From Candidatus Anammoximicrobium sp. (GTDB lineage: Bacteria; Planctomycetota; Planctomycetia; Pirellulales; Pirellulaceae), in the NCBI GenBank assembly GCA_012515235.1, contig JAAYYU010000097.1, positions 1 to 54,444 of the forward strand: a stretch of 54,444 bases of DNA. The letters are read 5' to 3'. The notes under the pieces are model-generated. The model ran no database searches. It saw only the letters and a list, made by a program, of their open reading frames with translations, and was not told the origin of the DNA. Position numbers and translations under genes: made by a program. Position 1 is the stretch's first letter. Each line of letters begins with the position of its first letter. Below are positions 26,001 to 32,979 of this stretch, piece by piece.

Positions 26001-29000
26001 TGTCGGCCAACACCAGCGGCTGCTTGGCGTCTACCGCCGTGATCTGCTTGCGTTGCGCGAAGTGCTTGGCCGGATCCAGCCCGCGGGCCAGCCGCAGGTC
26101 CTTGAACTTGACGGGCACTTCCGGCAGCGAGATCGAGCGGCAAACCGTGTCGCGTGGATCGACGGCCACGATGTGCAAGTGCTGGTGCGAGCCCAGGTCC
26201 TTGCGGTCGATGGTGATCAGACCCTGCTCGTCGGGGACCACGTTCAGCAGCAAGACCGACGCTTCGTCCAGGAAGTCCAAGTTGGCGAAGTCACCGCGTC
26301 CGGCGGCCGCGCGGCCGTCCCGTCCGCCGCCGCCTTTGCTCCGAGCCGCGCTCTCGGCCTCGGCCGCAAAATCTTCGCCAGCCTTCGCCTCCTGCTTGGC
26401 CGTTTCCGTGCCGCGGACCGCCCACGGGTTCAGCAGCAGGCTGGGCCGCTCCAACATGTTGCCGGGCAACTTCTTGGCGTACTTACGGTCGATGATATAG
26501 CGATACTCGTCGCCCAGATTGCGTCCCGCCGCGTAGAGCGAGTCCAATTTGTCGAGTTCGCGCCACACGGGTTCGGCGTCCCCGACCTTGGCCAAGTTGC
26601 CGTAGGGGGCAAAGGCCGGGCAGTACCGCGTGCCGAACACGTGGACCCGCGCGACTTTGGAGGCGTTGCTCAGGCGGATGGCCAGCGCCTCGGCGGTGGC
26701 CTCCACGCGGCTGATCTGCAGCGGGCTGGCGTCGCGGATCTCCAGCTGCCGATCGCGCCCCAGCACGTGCCCGTCGGCGACTTCGCCGGCCGTCACGCGC
26801 AGGCGAATGTGCTGGTTCGACTTCTTCAGCCACAGGTCGTACTCGCCAGCCGTCAAGCCTGTCATGCGGAGCAACCCGGCGTCCATCGTCAGCGCGTCAA
26901 AGCGGTCGGCCAGGAACCCTTCGCCGCGGAGTTCCAGCAGCGACAGTTCGTCCCGCTGCGGCTGCTGGGCCGAGCCCATGTACGGCAGCACGATCGGTTC
27001 GCCCGTGCGGCCGTGGACGGTCTGGTAGTAGGTGTGCTCGTCGCGCTCCAGCGGCCACGTGTGCGCCGTGCCTTCGGGTCCGGTGGCCGTGACGGACACG
27101 ATATCGGCCAGCGTCCCCAGCACAACCCGGCCCTGCGCGTCGCTCTGCAGCGTCACCTGGACGGGATCCTTGAAATCGCGGTGCTGCAGCGCGAACTGCA
27201 CCGGGCGGTCCGCCCGCGGCTCGCCCGTCTTGCCCAGCAATTCGACGGCGTATTGCCCGTCAAATCGCGCCAGGTGCAGATCTTCGACCTTTTCCGTGCG
27301 GTCGATCTCGTTCAGGGAGAAGGAATCGCCAACCGCCAGGTCGATCTTCTTGTTTTGGCTGAGGTTCTGAACTTTCGCCTGCAGCCGGAAGTCGAGTTTG
27401 GCCAGCCGCTGCGGCACCTGGAACTCGAACGTCGATTCGCGGTCTTCGAACAGCTTGAAGTCCGGCACTTCTTTCGCGGTCGCCACGCCGTCCAGGTCGG
27501 TCGACGTAATCACCAGCCGCACGTCCTCCAGCACGGAGAGCGTCACCGGCATCCCGTTCAGGTACAGCTGCGGCCGGATCACGACCTGGGCCTTGTTGCG
27601 GGCCAGCAGCGACTCGCGGTCCACGTGGATACCGGCAGCCAGCGCGTAGTTTTCCGACTGGTGGACGAACTCGTCCAGCGAACAGAAATCGCCGTTGGCC
27701 AGCACGATCTTTTGCGCCGCAGGCGCGTTGGAGAACGGCACGACGATCTGGCCCTTGTCGTTCGGCGCGTACTCGCGTCCGGCCAGCCACAGCGTGGCCG
27801 CGGGCAGCTTGCGGTTCTGTTCGTCCATCACGGTGAAGCTGTGCCCCGCAACCGTCGTCCGCTCCAGGTGCCGCAGACGCCCCTTGCGGATCACGGCCCG
27901 GCTGCTCTTGCCGCTGCCGATGAAGTCCACGACGTAGACGCCGGGCTTGTTCAACTCCGGAAACTCGAAGTGCCGCCGCACTCGCCGCAGCGGCGGTTCG
28001 GCGTAGGCGTGCGTCGTTTCCCGGTTGGCCACCAGGCCGTCCAGATTAATGTCGGTGTTCACCTCGCGCAGGTTCTCGCGGTAGTAGTTCCGCGTATTGA
28101 TCTCGAACACCTTGACGATCAGCGTGCCGACGTTCTTCACGTACAGGTCCAAGCTGACCGGCGCGTCGGCGGCGAACAGGGGAGCGTTGTGGAAGGCAAA
28201 ATCCAGGTCCACGCGCTCCTTCAACGCCTGGTACTCGGCGGGCGGCAGCAGCGAGTACCACTGCTCGCCTTCGCCCAGTCCGTTGACGATCTTCGTCTCC
28301 GCGAACTGGCGTTTCAGGTAGGTGTCGAGCACATACGGCTCGTAGGCTTTGTAGTCCGGCGCCTCGATAAAGAAGTGCTGCAGGTAGCTGCGGACCAGCG
28401 GCTCGTCGTCGCCCACCGGCGGCAGCCGCGTTGCGTTGGCGTAGTCCGCTCCCAGGTTGGCGGCGTAACGGCGGTTGTCCTGCCGGTCGAGGAACTCCGG
28501 CCGGATGTAGGCCACCTGCCGCGGCAGTTGGAGGTAAGTCAGGAACCGGTCCTGGTCGTAAGTGCCTTGCGAACGGTCGTGCGCCAACCGGTGATACACG
28601 ACGTGAGCCTTCAGCGAGTTGTGCACCGAAGCCAACCGCTGGGCGAAAGCCCACAACCGGTCGAGATACGCGCCATAGGCATCGGCGTCGTGCTGCCAAT
28701 TGACATCCGCGTCCGGCTGCAGCCGGCTGAGGTATACGTTGACAAACTCGCTTTGGTTCAGCAGGTCCGGCTTCAGCTTCAGACACTCGTCCAACTGGGC
28801 CAAGAGCAGCAGCTTGTGGATGGCCAGCGACCCGAAGCCGCCGCTGTTGGGGAAAGTCAAATCGTCCACGACCAGCTTCGGCAGATTGGGATAGTCCGGC
28901 CGCTGCAGCCGCTGGAGCAGATGCCGGCGGAGTTCCGGTTTGAGTTCCACGGCCACCAGCCAATCCAGGGCCGGATCGGTGAATCCCTGCAGGTTCTGGT

Positions 29001-29463
29001 ATTGGCGCATCGCCCGTTCGGTCAGCGTCTGGCGGCTGATCAGCTTCTGATCCAGCGCGGTCGGCAGATCCGGCTTCGCATCCAGCCGTTCCCGCTGGTG
29101 GTGGAACTGCAGGTTCAGCTGTTGGCGGAGGTAGTCCAGCGACTTCGTCGGATTGGCGGCGTAGGTCAGCAAGGCTTGGCGATTCAGGATCTCGCGCACC
29201 CGCGGCGTGTAGTTGTGCCGCTTGATCCAGTCCTGCAGCAACTGCTCGACTTGGGCGTACTGTTCCGTGTTCTGGAAGTGCAGGCAGTGATAGAAGTAGT
29301 AATCCTCGGTGCCAGGGATCAATTGCTTTAGCGGCACCGCCCGATCGGGGGCCAGGGCGAAATCTTCCGCATAATCGATCTCGCCGGCCACCGCCGCCGT
29401 GCCCGAAGGCAACGCCAAAAAGACCAGGCACAAGCCAACCAGAGTCTTATTCCAACCGTTCAT
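23092..29463 (-). CDS. Very large alpha-2-macroglobulin-like (MG2-domain) exported protein
   Basis: The 2123-residue product begins with a signal peptide (about 1-27, LVGLCLVFLALPSGTAAVAG). The long series of macroglobulin-like beta modules includes an MG2-type start (FHNAPLFAADAPVSLDLYVK) and repeated carboxypeptidase-regulatory-like modules, a low-complexity Gly/Arg/Ala stretch near 1048 and an Ala-rich linker near 1364. The C-terminal third is richer in helices and returns to beta modules. Bacterial alpha-2-macroglobulins are periplasmic protease traps, but no C-x-E-Q thioester motif is present anywhere, so a covalent trap is unlikely. The ATG at 29463 is preferred over one 24 codons upstream that falls in the repeat element. 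The stop is 15 bp from the convergent GH38-like stop. Domain borders are approximate. Confidence 0.85.
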   Translation of the reverse strand: MNGWNKTLVGLCLVFLALPSGTAAVAGEIDYAEDFALAPDRAVPLKQLIPGTEDYYFYHCLHFQNTEQYAQVEQLLQDWIKRHNYTPRVREILNRQALLTYAANPTKSLDYLRQQLNLQFHHQRERLDAKPDLPTALDQKLISRQTLTERAMRQYQNLQGFTDPALDWLVAVELKPELRRHLLQRLQRPDYPNLPKLVVDDLTFPNSGGFGSLAIHKLLLLAQLDECLKLKPDLLNQSEFVNVYLSRLQPDADVNWQHDADAYGAYLDRLWAFAQRLASVHNSLKAHVVYHRLAHDRSQGTYDQDRFLTYLQLPRQVAYIRPEFLDRQDNRRYAANLGADYANATRLPPVGDDEPLVRSYLQHFFIEAPDYKAYEPYVLDTYLKRQFAETKIVNGLGEGEQWYSLLPPAEYQALKERVDLDFAFHNAPLFAADAPVSLDLYVKNVGTLIVKVFEINTRNYYRENLREVNTDINLDGLVANRETTHAYAEPPLRRVRRHFEFPELNKPGVYVVDFIGSGKSSRAVIRKGRLRHLERTTVAGHSFTVMDEQNRKLPAATLWLAGREYAPNDKGQIVVPFSNAPAAQKIVLANGDFCSLDEFVHQSENYALAAGIHVDRESLLARNKAQVVIRPQLYLNGMPVTLSVLEDVRLVITSTDLDGVATAKEVPDFKLFEDRESTFEFQVPQRLAKLDFRLQAKVQNLSQNKKIDLAVGDSFSLNEIDRTEKVEDLHLARFDGQYAVELLGKTGEPRADRPVQFALQHRDFKDPVQVTLQSDAQGRVVLGTLADIVSVTATGPEGTAHTWPLERDEHTYYQTVHGRTGEPIVLPYMGSAQQPQRDELSLLELRGEGFLADRFDALTMDAGLLRMTGLTAGEYDLWLKKSNQHIRLRVTAGEVADGHVLGRDRQLEIRDASPLQISRVEATAEALAIRLSNASKVARVHVFGTRYCPAFAPYGNLAKVGDAEPVWRELDKLDSLYAAGRNLGDEYRYIIDRKYAKKLPGNMLERPSLLLNPWAVRGTETAKQEAKAGEDFAAEAESAARSKGGGGRDGRAAAGRGDFANLDFLDEASVLLLNVVPDEQGLITIDRKDLGSHQHLHIVAVDPRDTVCRSISLPEVPVKFKDLRLARGLDPAKHFAQRKQITAVDAKQPLVLADIASSQFETYDSLACVYTLYATLSNNATLAEFSFVLNWPDLKPEEKREKYSKYACHELNFFLYKKDPEFFQTAVFPYLKNKKDKQFIDRWLLGDELSAYVQPWQYAQLNVVERILLSQRLADDRPHMIRDVQDRFALIPPDVERANFLFDTAVKGSALETGDKLGIEAAKKVVARVEVKQLENLGALVARGAAPARSGRPAAAEPPPAPSAAAEAAAPALAMREMAETRAAARDKAEQAGADRRMRILKRKSADGKPDEAALFFARDAELRKSVRQLYQQVDKTQEWAENNYYHLTIDRQNADLVTVNAFWRDYAAHDPAQGGAFRSVHLAEASRNFPEMMFALAVLDLPFKASEHATKFNQAEMTFTAGSPLIAFHEEIKETEPLKDAAPILVSQNFFRHSDRYRFENNEKLDKFVTEEFLVGVVYGCQIVVTNPTSSPQKLDVLLQVPTGAIPVLNGQSTRSVHIDLQPYATQTLEYHFYFPAAGKYPHYPVHVAKNERLLAQAAPFTLNVVDKLSRVDTESWDYVSQQGTSEDVLRYLQQQNLHRVKLDRIAFRMQDKAFFDQAIPLLARRHLYDQTLWSYAVKHNEPAAIAEFLQHADDFVNQCGAYLASPLLRIDPVLRKSYEHLDYKPLVNARAHQLGQRRQILNDRFHAQYHRLLRVLSYRRQLDDAEMMAVVYYLLLQDRVQEAADLFARVNPANLATRLQHDYFAAYLAMSREKPEQAKTIAAKYADYPVDRWREAFAAVTAQVAEITGAGAQVVDAEDRGQQQTQLAATEPSFDFQVEAKAVKINYQNLAAIRVHYYLMDIELLFSRNPFVQQYSGQFSHIRPNATQAVELPKGQTVHTFELPKELLNRNVLVEITGGSQTKSQAYYSNSLAVQVIENYGQVRVTHSGTNQPLPKVYVKVYARMQDGSVRFFKDGYTDLRGRFEYASLSTNELDFAQKFSLLILSDEHGAVVREASPPKR

Positions 29464-29764
29464 GGGGCAACACCTTATCGCCAGAAGCCGGACAACGACG
29501 AGCCCAGGGACCTGTTGAAAAAGGGGGACAGGCACCTCGCGGGGGTCGTTTTTCCTTGGTTTTCTCCGGCGCAGCTCGGAGCCAGTCCCCCTTTTTCAAC
29601 AGGCTGCCAGGGACCAACACACAATCATAGGACGAATAGCCCGTGTCGCCAGTTTCTTGGAAAACTGGCCGGCTTCTTTCCGAGATCCAGGAGTCACTGA
29701 ATGGAAACGGCGTCCGCCGCAGGTCTGCCGGCCGAACTGGAACCGGAAGCCCGCGTCTTTGGGT
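29464..29764. other. Gap containing inverted-repeat element B
   Basis: No gene is seen. The 93-bp element at 29511-29603 lies 48 bp before the macroglobulin-like gene. Upstream of it on the minus strand is a TATGAT box but no good -35 partner, so I make no promoter call. Confidence 0.45.
29511..29603 (-). repeat. Inverted-repeat element family B, copy 1 (93 bp)
   Basis: Perfect 19-bp terminal inverted repeats (CCTGTTGAAAAAGGGGGAC, 29511-29529 and 29585-29603) enclose a 55-bp core. The reverse complement matches the copy at 46668-46760 over all 93 positions with 8 differences by hand count and no gaps. A 7-bp direct repeat, CCAGGGA, flanks it (29504-29510 and 29607-29613) and may be a target-site duplication, with 3 extra bases on the right. 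Confidence 0.88.
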
Positions 29765-31483
29765 TCACTCTGTCGGCAGGCAGAAATAGAGGTCTTTCTC
29801 GCCGCGCGCCGGGTCGTTGCCGCCGATCGTGTGGCGGTCGAACGTGGGGTAGCGGAGGTCGTGAATCCGTTTGCCCAAGTACTCCAGCCACACGGGGCCG
29901 ACGCTGAACTGGTCTTTGCCGGTCCCTTGTTCGGCCGCGCGAATCGTGACCTGGTTAAGCTTCCCCAGCCGCTTTGCAGGGACCTTGAATTCCAGCGTTG
30001 TCTCCTTGGGCGTGTCGGCGGGGATCACCCCCAGCGGCTCGCCGCCCAGCAGGATCACATCCGGGGCGTCGATCGCCCGCACCTGCATTTTGAGCGTCGC
30101 AGGGGCGTCTGCTCGATACGGGTCCACGCGGCCGTTGACCACCAGGTAACGCATCTCGCAGGCGGTGGTCTGGCCGCCCAGTTGCGACACGACCTTCAGA
30201 ACCCGGTCGCCGTCGAACGCCTGCCGGGTATCGAGCGTTCCTTTCCAGGTCGACCACAGTCTCTCGCGCGCGGCTGTCCGCACCGGCACGCGGCTCCCCG
30301 CAAACGACGCCGACATCTCGACCGGCCGCCCGAAATCCACGAGTACCACCTCGAACTCGGTCGCGCCCGTTTGGACCGACGAAGCGGGCGGGGCGGAGAC
30401 GTACAGCGGGTAGGCGCCCTCGCGGTTGGTGTAGGCCGTCTTCAGCGCGCCGTCCTGGATCTGCACCAGCCGGAACCCCTGGGGCGTGCCGTCGGGATTC
30501 GGCCCGCTCCACCAGGCCCCGGACAAAGCGCCGGTGTGATAGACGGGGAACCCGGCCAACTGCGTGGTGAAGGTGCGGTGCAAGTGCCCGCAGAACGCGC
30601 CCAGCACCTGGCGGTCCCGCAAGATCTTTTCCAGTTCGGCGGCGTCCCGCAAGGCGGGCAGCGATTGGTGGCAGAACACAATCAGCGGCTTGTCCAGCGG
30701 CTGGAACTGCAAGTCCGCCGCGAGCCACGCCAATTGGTCTGCTCCCAGTTTCTCCTGGTAGGGCAAGGACGTTCCATCCAGGGCCAGGAAGTGAATCCCG
30801 CCCCAGTCCCACGAGTAATACATCGGCCCGAACAGTTTCCGGTACAGGCCCTTGCCGTACAACGGGTGCGTCTTGTCGGCGTCCGGGACGTTGAACGCCA
30901 CGTGCTCGTGGTTGCCCGGCACGTTGAACAAGGGCTGCTGGAAGGCGGCCGCGGCGCCCAAATAGCGGTCAAACTGCGCCGGCGCTTTCTCCGGCGGCAC
31001 CACGTCCACGCCGCCCACCAAATCGCCCGTGTTCACGACGAAGGCAATCGGAATGGGCAGCTTGCCGACGCCCTCGGCGAACCGCTTCAGCAGATCTTCC
31101 CGGCCGATGTGGGTATCCGTGATCTGCAGGAACGTAAAGTCGGCGCTCTGCGGCCGCGACACCAGGCCGAAATCTGCGCGGCCCGCGCCGCCGACCGCGC
31201 GCCAGAACGACCCGCAGACCGCGTGGTCGCGCGGCACGCTGACCCAGACCAGCGAGGCCGAGTCCGCCGTTTCCAGCCGGTACTGGCCCGCGGCGTCCGT
31301 CGCCGCCACGCGCCGGCCGTCGCTGACCAGCACGCGTTCTACGCCCGGCTCGCCGGCATCGGCTTGCCGGTTGCCGTTCGTGTCGAGGTACACTCGGCCC
31401 TCGACCACCGCCGCCGGCGCGACAGCCGGACAGCACACGGACAGCCAGGCCAGCGCGGTCACGAAAATCACTCGCCGGTACAT
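29765..31483 (-). CDS. Secreted calcineurin-like metallophosphoesterase
   Basis: The 572-residue product has a signal peptide (VIFVTALAWLSVCCPAVAPA) and an SdrD-B/carboxypeptidase-regulatory-like module (VEGRVYLDTNGNRQADAGEP) before the catalytic domain. Binuclear metal motifs appear in order: D-x-H in ITDTHIG (about 122), GD in NTGDLVGG (about 152), GNHEH (about 190) and CGHLHR (about 298). The C-terminal 200 residues form beta-rich domains. Such proteins hydrolyse phosphate monoesters or diesters outside the cytoplasm; the substrate is unknown. The ATG at 31483 follows a strong GGGAGG site. It is the last gene of a four-gene operon with carbohydrate-related partners, 94 bp after the SGNH gene. 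Confidence 0.92.
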   Translation of the reverse strand: MYRRVIFVTALAWLSVCCPAVAPAAVVEGRVYLDTNGNRQADAGEPGVERVLVSDGRRVAATDAAGQYRLETADSASLVWVSVPRDHAVCGSFWRAVGGAGRADFGLVSRPQSADFTFLQITDTHIGREDLLKRFAEGVGKLPIPIAFVVNTGDLVGGVDVVPPEKAPAQFDRYLGAAAAFQQPLFNVPGNHEHVAFNVPDADKTHPLYGKGLYRKLFGPMYYSWDWGGIHFLALDGTSLPYQEKLGADQLAWLAADLQFQPLDKPLIVFCHQSLPALRDAAELEKILRDRQVLGAFCGHLHRTFTTQLAGFPVYHTGALSGAWWSGPNPDGTPQGFRLVQIQDGALKTAYTNREGAYPLYVSAPPASSVQTGATEFEVVLVDFGRPVEMSASFAGSRVPVRTAARERLWSTWKGTLDTRQAFDGDRVLKVVSQLGGQTTACEMRYLVVNGRVDPYRADAPATLKMQVRAIDAPDVILLGGEPLGVIPADTPKETTLEFKVPAKRLGKLNQVTIRAAEQGTGKDQFSVGPVWLEYLGKRIHDLRYPTFDRHTIGGNDPARGEKDLYFCLPTE

Positions 31484-31577
31484 GACGTGATCCTCCCTTG
31501 TTTGGATTCCGGGCGGCGAGCAACGCTCCGCCGGACGCGCCGCCCGCCGCCTCGATCCGCGATCCATCCAACCCGTT

Positions 31578-32945
31578 TCAGGGACGGTTGTCGGCGTCCT
31601 CGGTCCGCACAGGCGGAGCGTGTACCACGAAGGCCCTGATCCCCAGGGCGCCGCCCTCCGCGTTCAGTGTCAGCGTGTGGGCCTGGTTGGCACAGCCTTG
31701 CACCAGCAACGTGCGAGTTCCGGCAGGCTGGGCCTCGTATCGGCGGGTGAACAGCGGGTAGGACCGCCAGGTCACCTGGAACCCCTCGGGCAGCGTGGCC
31801 TTCCTGTACATCAGCGTCCAGGCGACGCGCCAATCGGCGGGTTCAAGGACGGCCCGCTGCGAGCGCGAGACGAATCGCTCCGTGCTCCAGCCTTCGCCGT
31901 CTTCGCCGGTGACGCTGCCCTGCACGCGGAAGTGGATCTTCTTGCCGTCCGGCGTCGAATCGGGCAGGCAAGTCAGCGTCCAATCCTCCTCGACCAAAGG
32001 CTGCTCGAAGGCGACGTGGTTGACGGCCGGCATCCAGATCCCCGCCGGGCCGACACTGGGCCGCGTGATCGCCCACAGTTCTTTCCGGCCGTCCAGCGAC
32101 TGGCCGTCCAGCAGGACCGTCGCCTTGACGCCCGCTGCGCCCGTGCCGTCGGAAATTGCCAGCACGCGGTTGCCCGTGAAACGCAGCGTCAGGCTGCCAT
32201 CGGCGCCGCGGGTCACGTCCGACGAATCGGCCGCGACGGTCGCGATCGTGCCGGCGGCCGTAGGGTTGTCGCCCCGTTCCGGCACGCGCACCAATTCCTC
32301 GCCGATCAGCCGGGCATACAGTTCACACCCCTGCGGATTGAGGTGGACGCTGTCCGAAAGCAGATCCTTGACCGCCAGGCCGTGGTCCGCCAGATACCTG
32401 CGCCATTTCTCGCGCAGGTCGATCAACAGGCAGTGATACTTGGGCGCGACGGCGCGGATTTGGACCGCCCGCGCGTCGTGCGTCGTGTTGATCTCGTCGG
32501 GCTTGTCGGGCGAGACGATATTCAGGTGACTCGTCCAGATCACGATCTCCGCCGAGGTGCGCTGGCGGACGCGTTTTACGATCTCCTCGTACTTGTCCAT
32601 CGGCCCATACACGTGAAAGAACAGCAGATCGGGATACCACGGGTACAGGTCGTGATCGGCCGTGCGGATCAGGACGCTGGATTCGTAGCCGCCGATCGCC
32701 GCGTTGCGGAACTCGAACCGGGCGGTGGGATAGCGCTGTTCCAGTTGCTTCTGCAGGATCTTTGTCCACGCCTGCGCCGTGATCGACTGGCCGTAGAACA
32801 GCACCCGCACATGCGCGGGATCCTGGGCCGTGGAGGCCTCCAGCGCGGTCATCGTGCGTTGGATGTATGCCGCCGAGGGGTTCTGTTCCGCTGCGGCGGG
32901 CGCGGCGCTGACGGCGGTCAGCACGGACACGAGGAAGGCGTTCAT
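31578..32945 (-). CDS. Secreted SGNH/GDSL-family esterase
   Basis: The 455-residue protein has a short signal peptide (AFLVSVLTAVSAAPAAA) and an SGNH hydrolase domain. The serine block reads FYGQSITAQ near residue 50 (GQS in place of GDS, as in several carbohydrate-esterase-like members) and the Asp/His block reads SDSVHLNPQG near 200. The C-terminal 230 residues look like beta-sandwich. SGNH enzymes often remove acetyl or other acyl groups from polysaccharides. Two in-frame ATGs lie 6 nt apart; the second (32945) is preferred because AAGGA then stands 6 nt before it. It sits 34 bp behind the beta-helix gene, consistent with co-transcription. Serine-hydrolase assignment is good; the substrate is inferred from context. 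Confidence 0.87.
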   Translation of the reverse strand: MNAFLVSVLTAVSAAPAAAEQNPSAAYIQRTMTALEASTAQDPAHVRVLFYGQSITAQAWTKILQKQLEQRYPTARFEFRNAAIGGYESSVLIRTADHDLYPWYPDLLFFHVYGPMDKYEEIVKRVRQRTSAEIVIWTSHLNIVSPDKPDEINTTHDARAVQIRAVAPKYHCLLIDLREKWRRYLADHGLAVKDLLSDSVHLNPQGCELYARLIGEELVRVPERGDNPTAAGTIATVAADSSDVTRGADGSLTLRFTGNRVLAISDGTGAAGVKATVLLDGQSLDGRKELWAITRPSVGPAGIWMPAVNHVAFEQPLVEEDWTLTCLPDSTPDGKKIHFRVQGSVTGEDGEGWSTERFVSRSQRAVLEPADWRVAWTLMYRKATLPEGFQVTWRSYPLFTRRYEAQPAGTRTLLVQGCANQAHTLTLNAEGGALGIRAFVVHAPPVRTEDADNRP

Positions 32946-32979
32946 GGTCATTCCTTTCGCGGTCAGGGTTGGCCGGGTG

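Noticed and set aside
23875..29331. A 1818-codon open frame on the plus strand opposite the macroglobulin-like gene
   Set aside because: Such long antisense frames are common in very GC-rich genes; it has no family look and no ribosome site, and the minus-strand frame has a signal peptide and clear domains.
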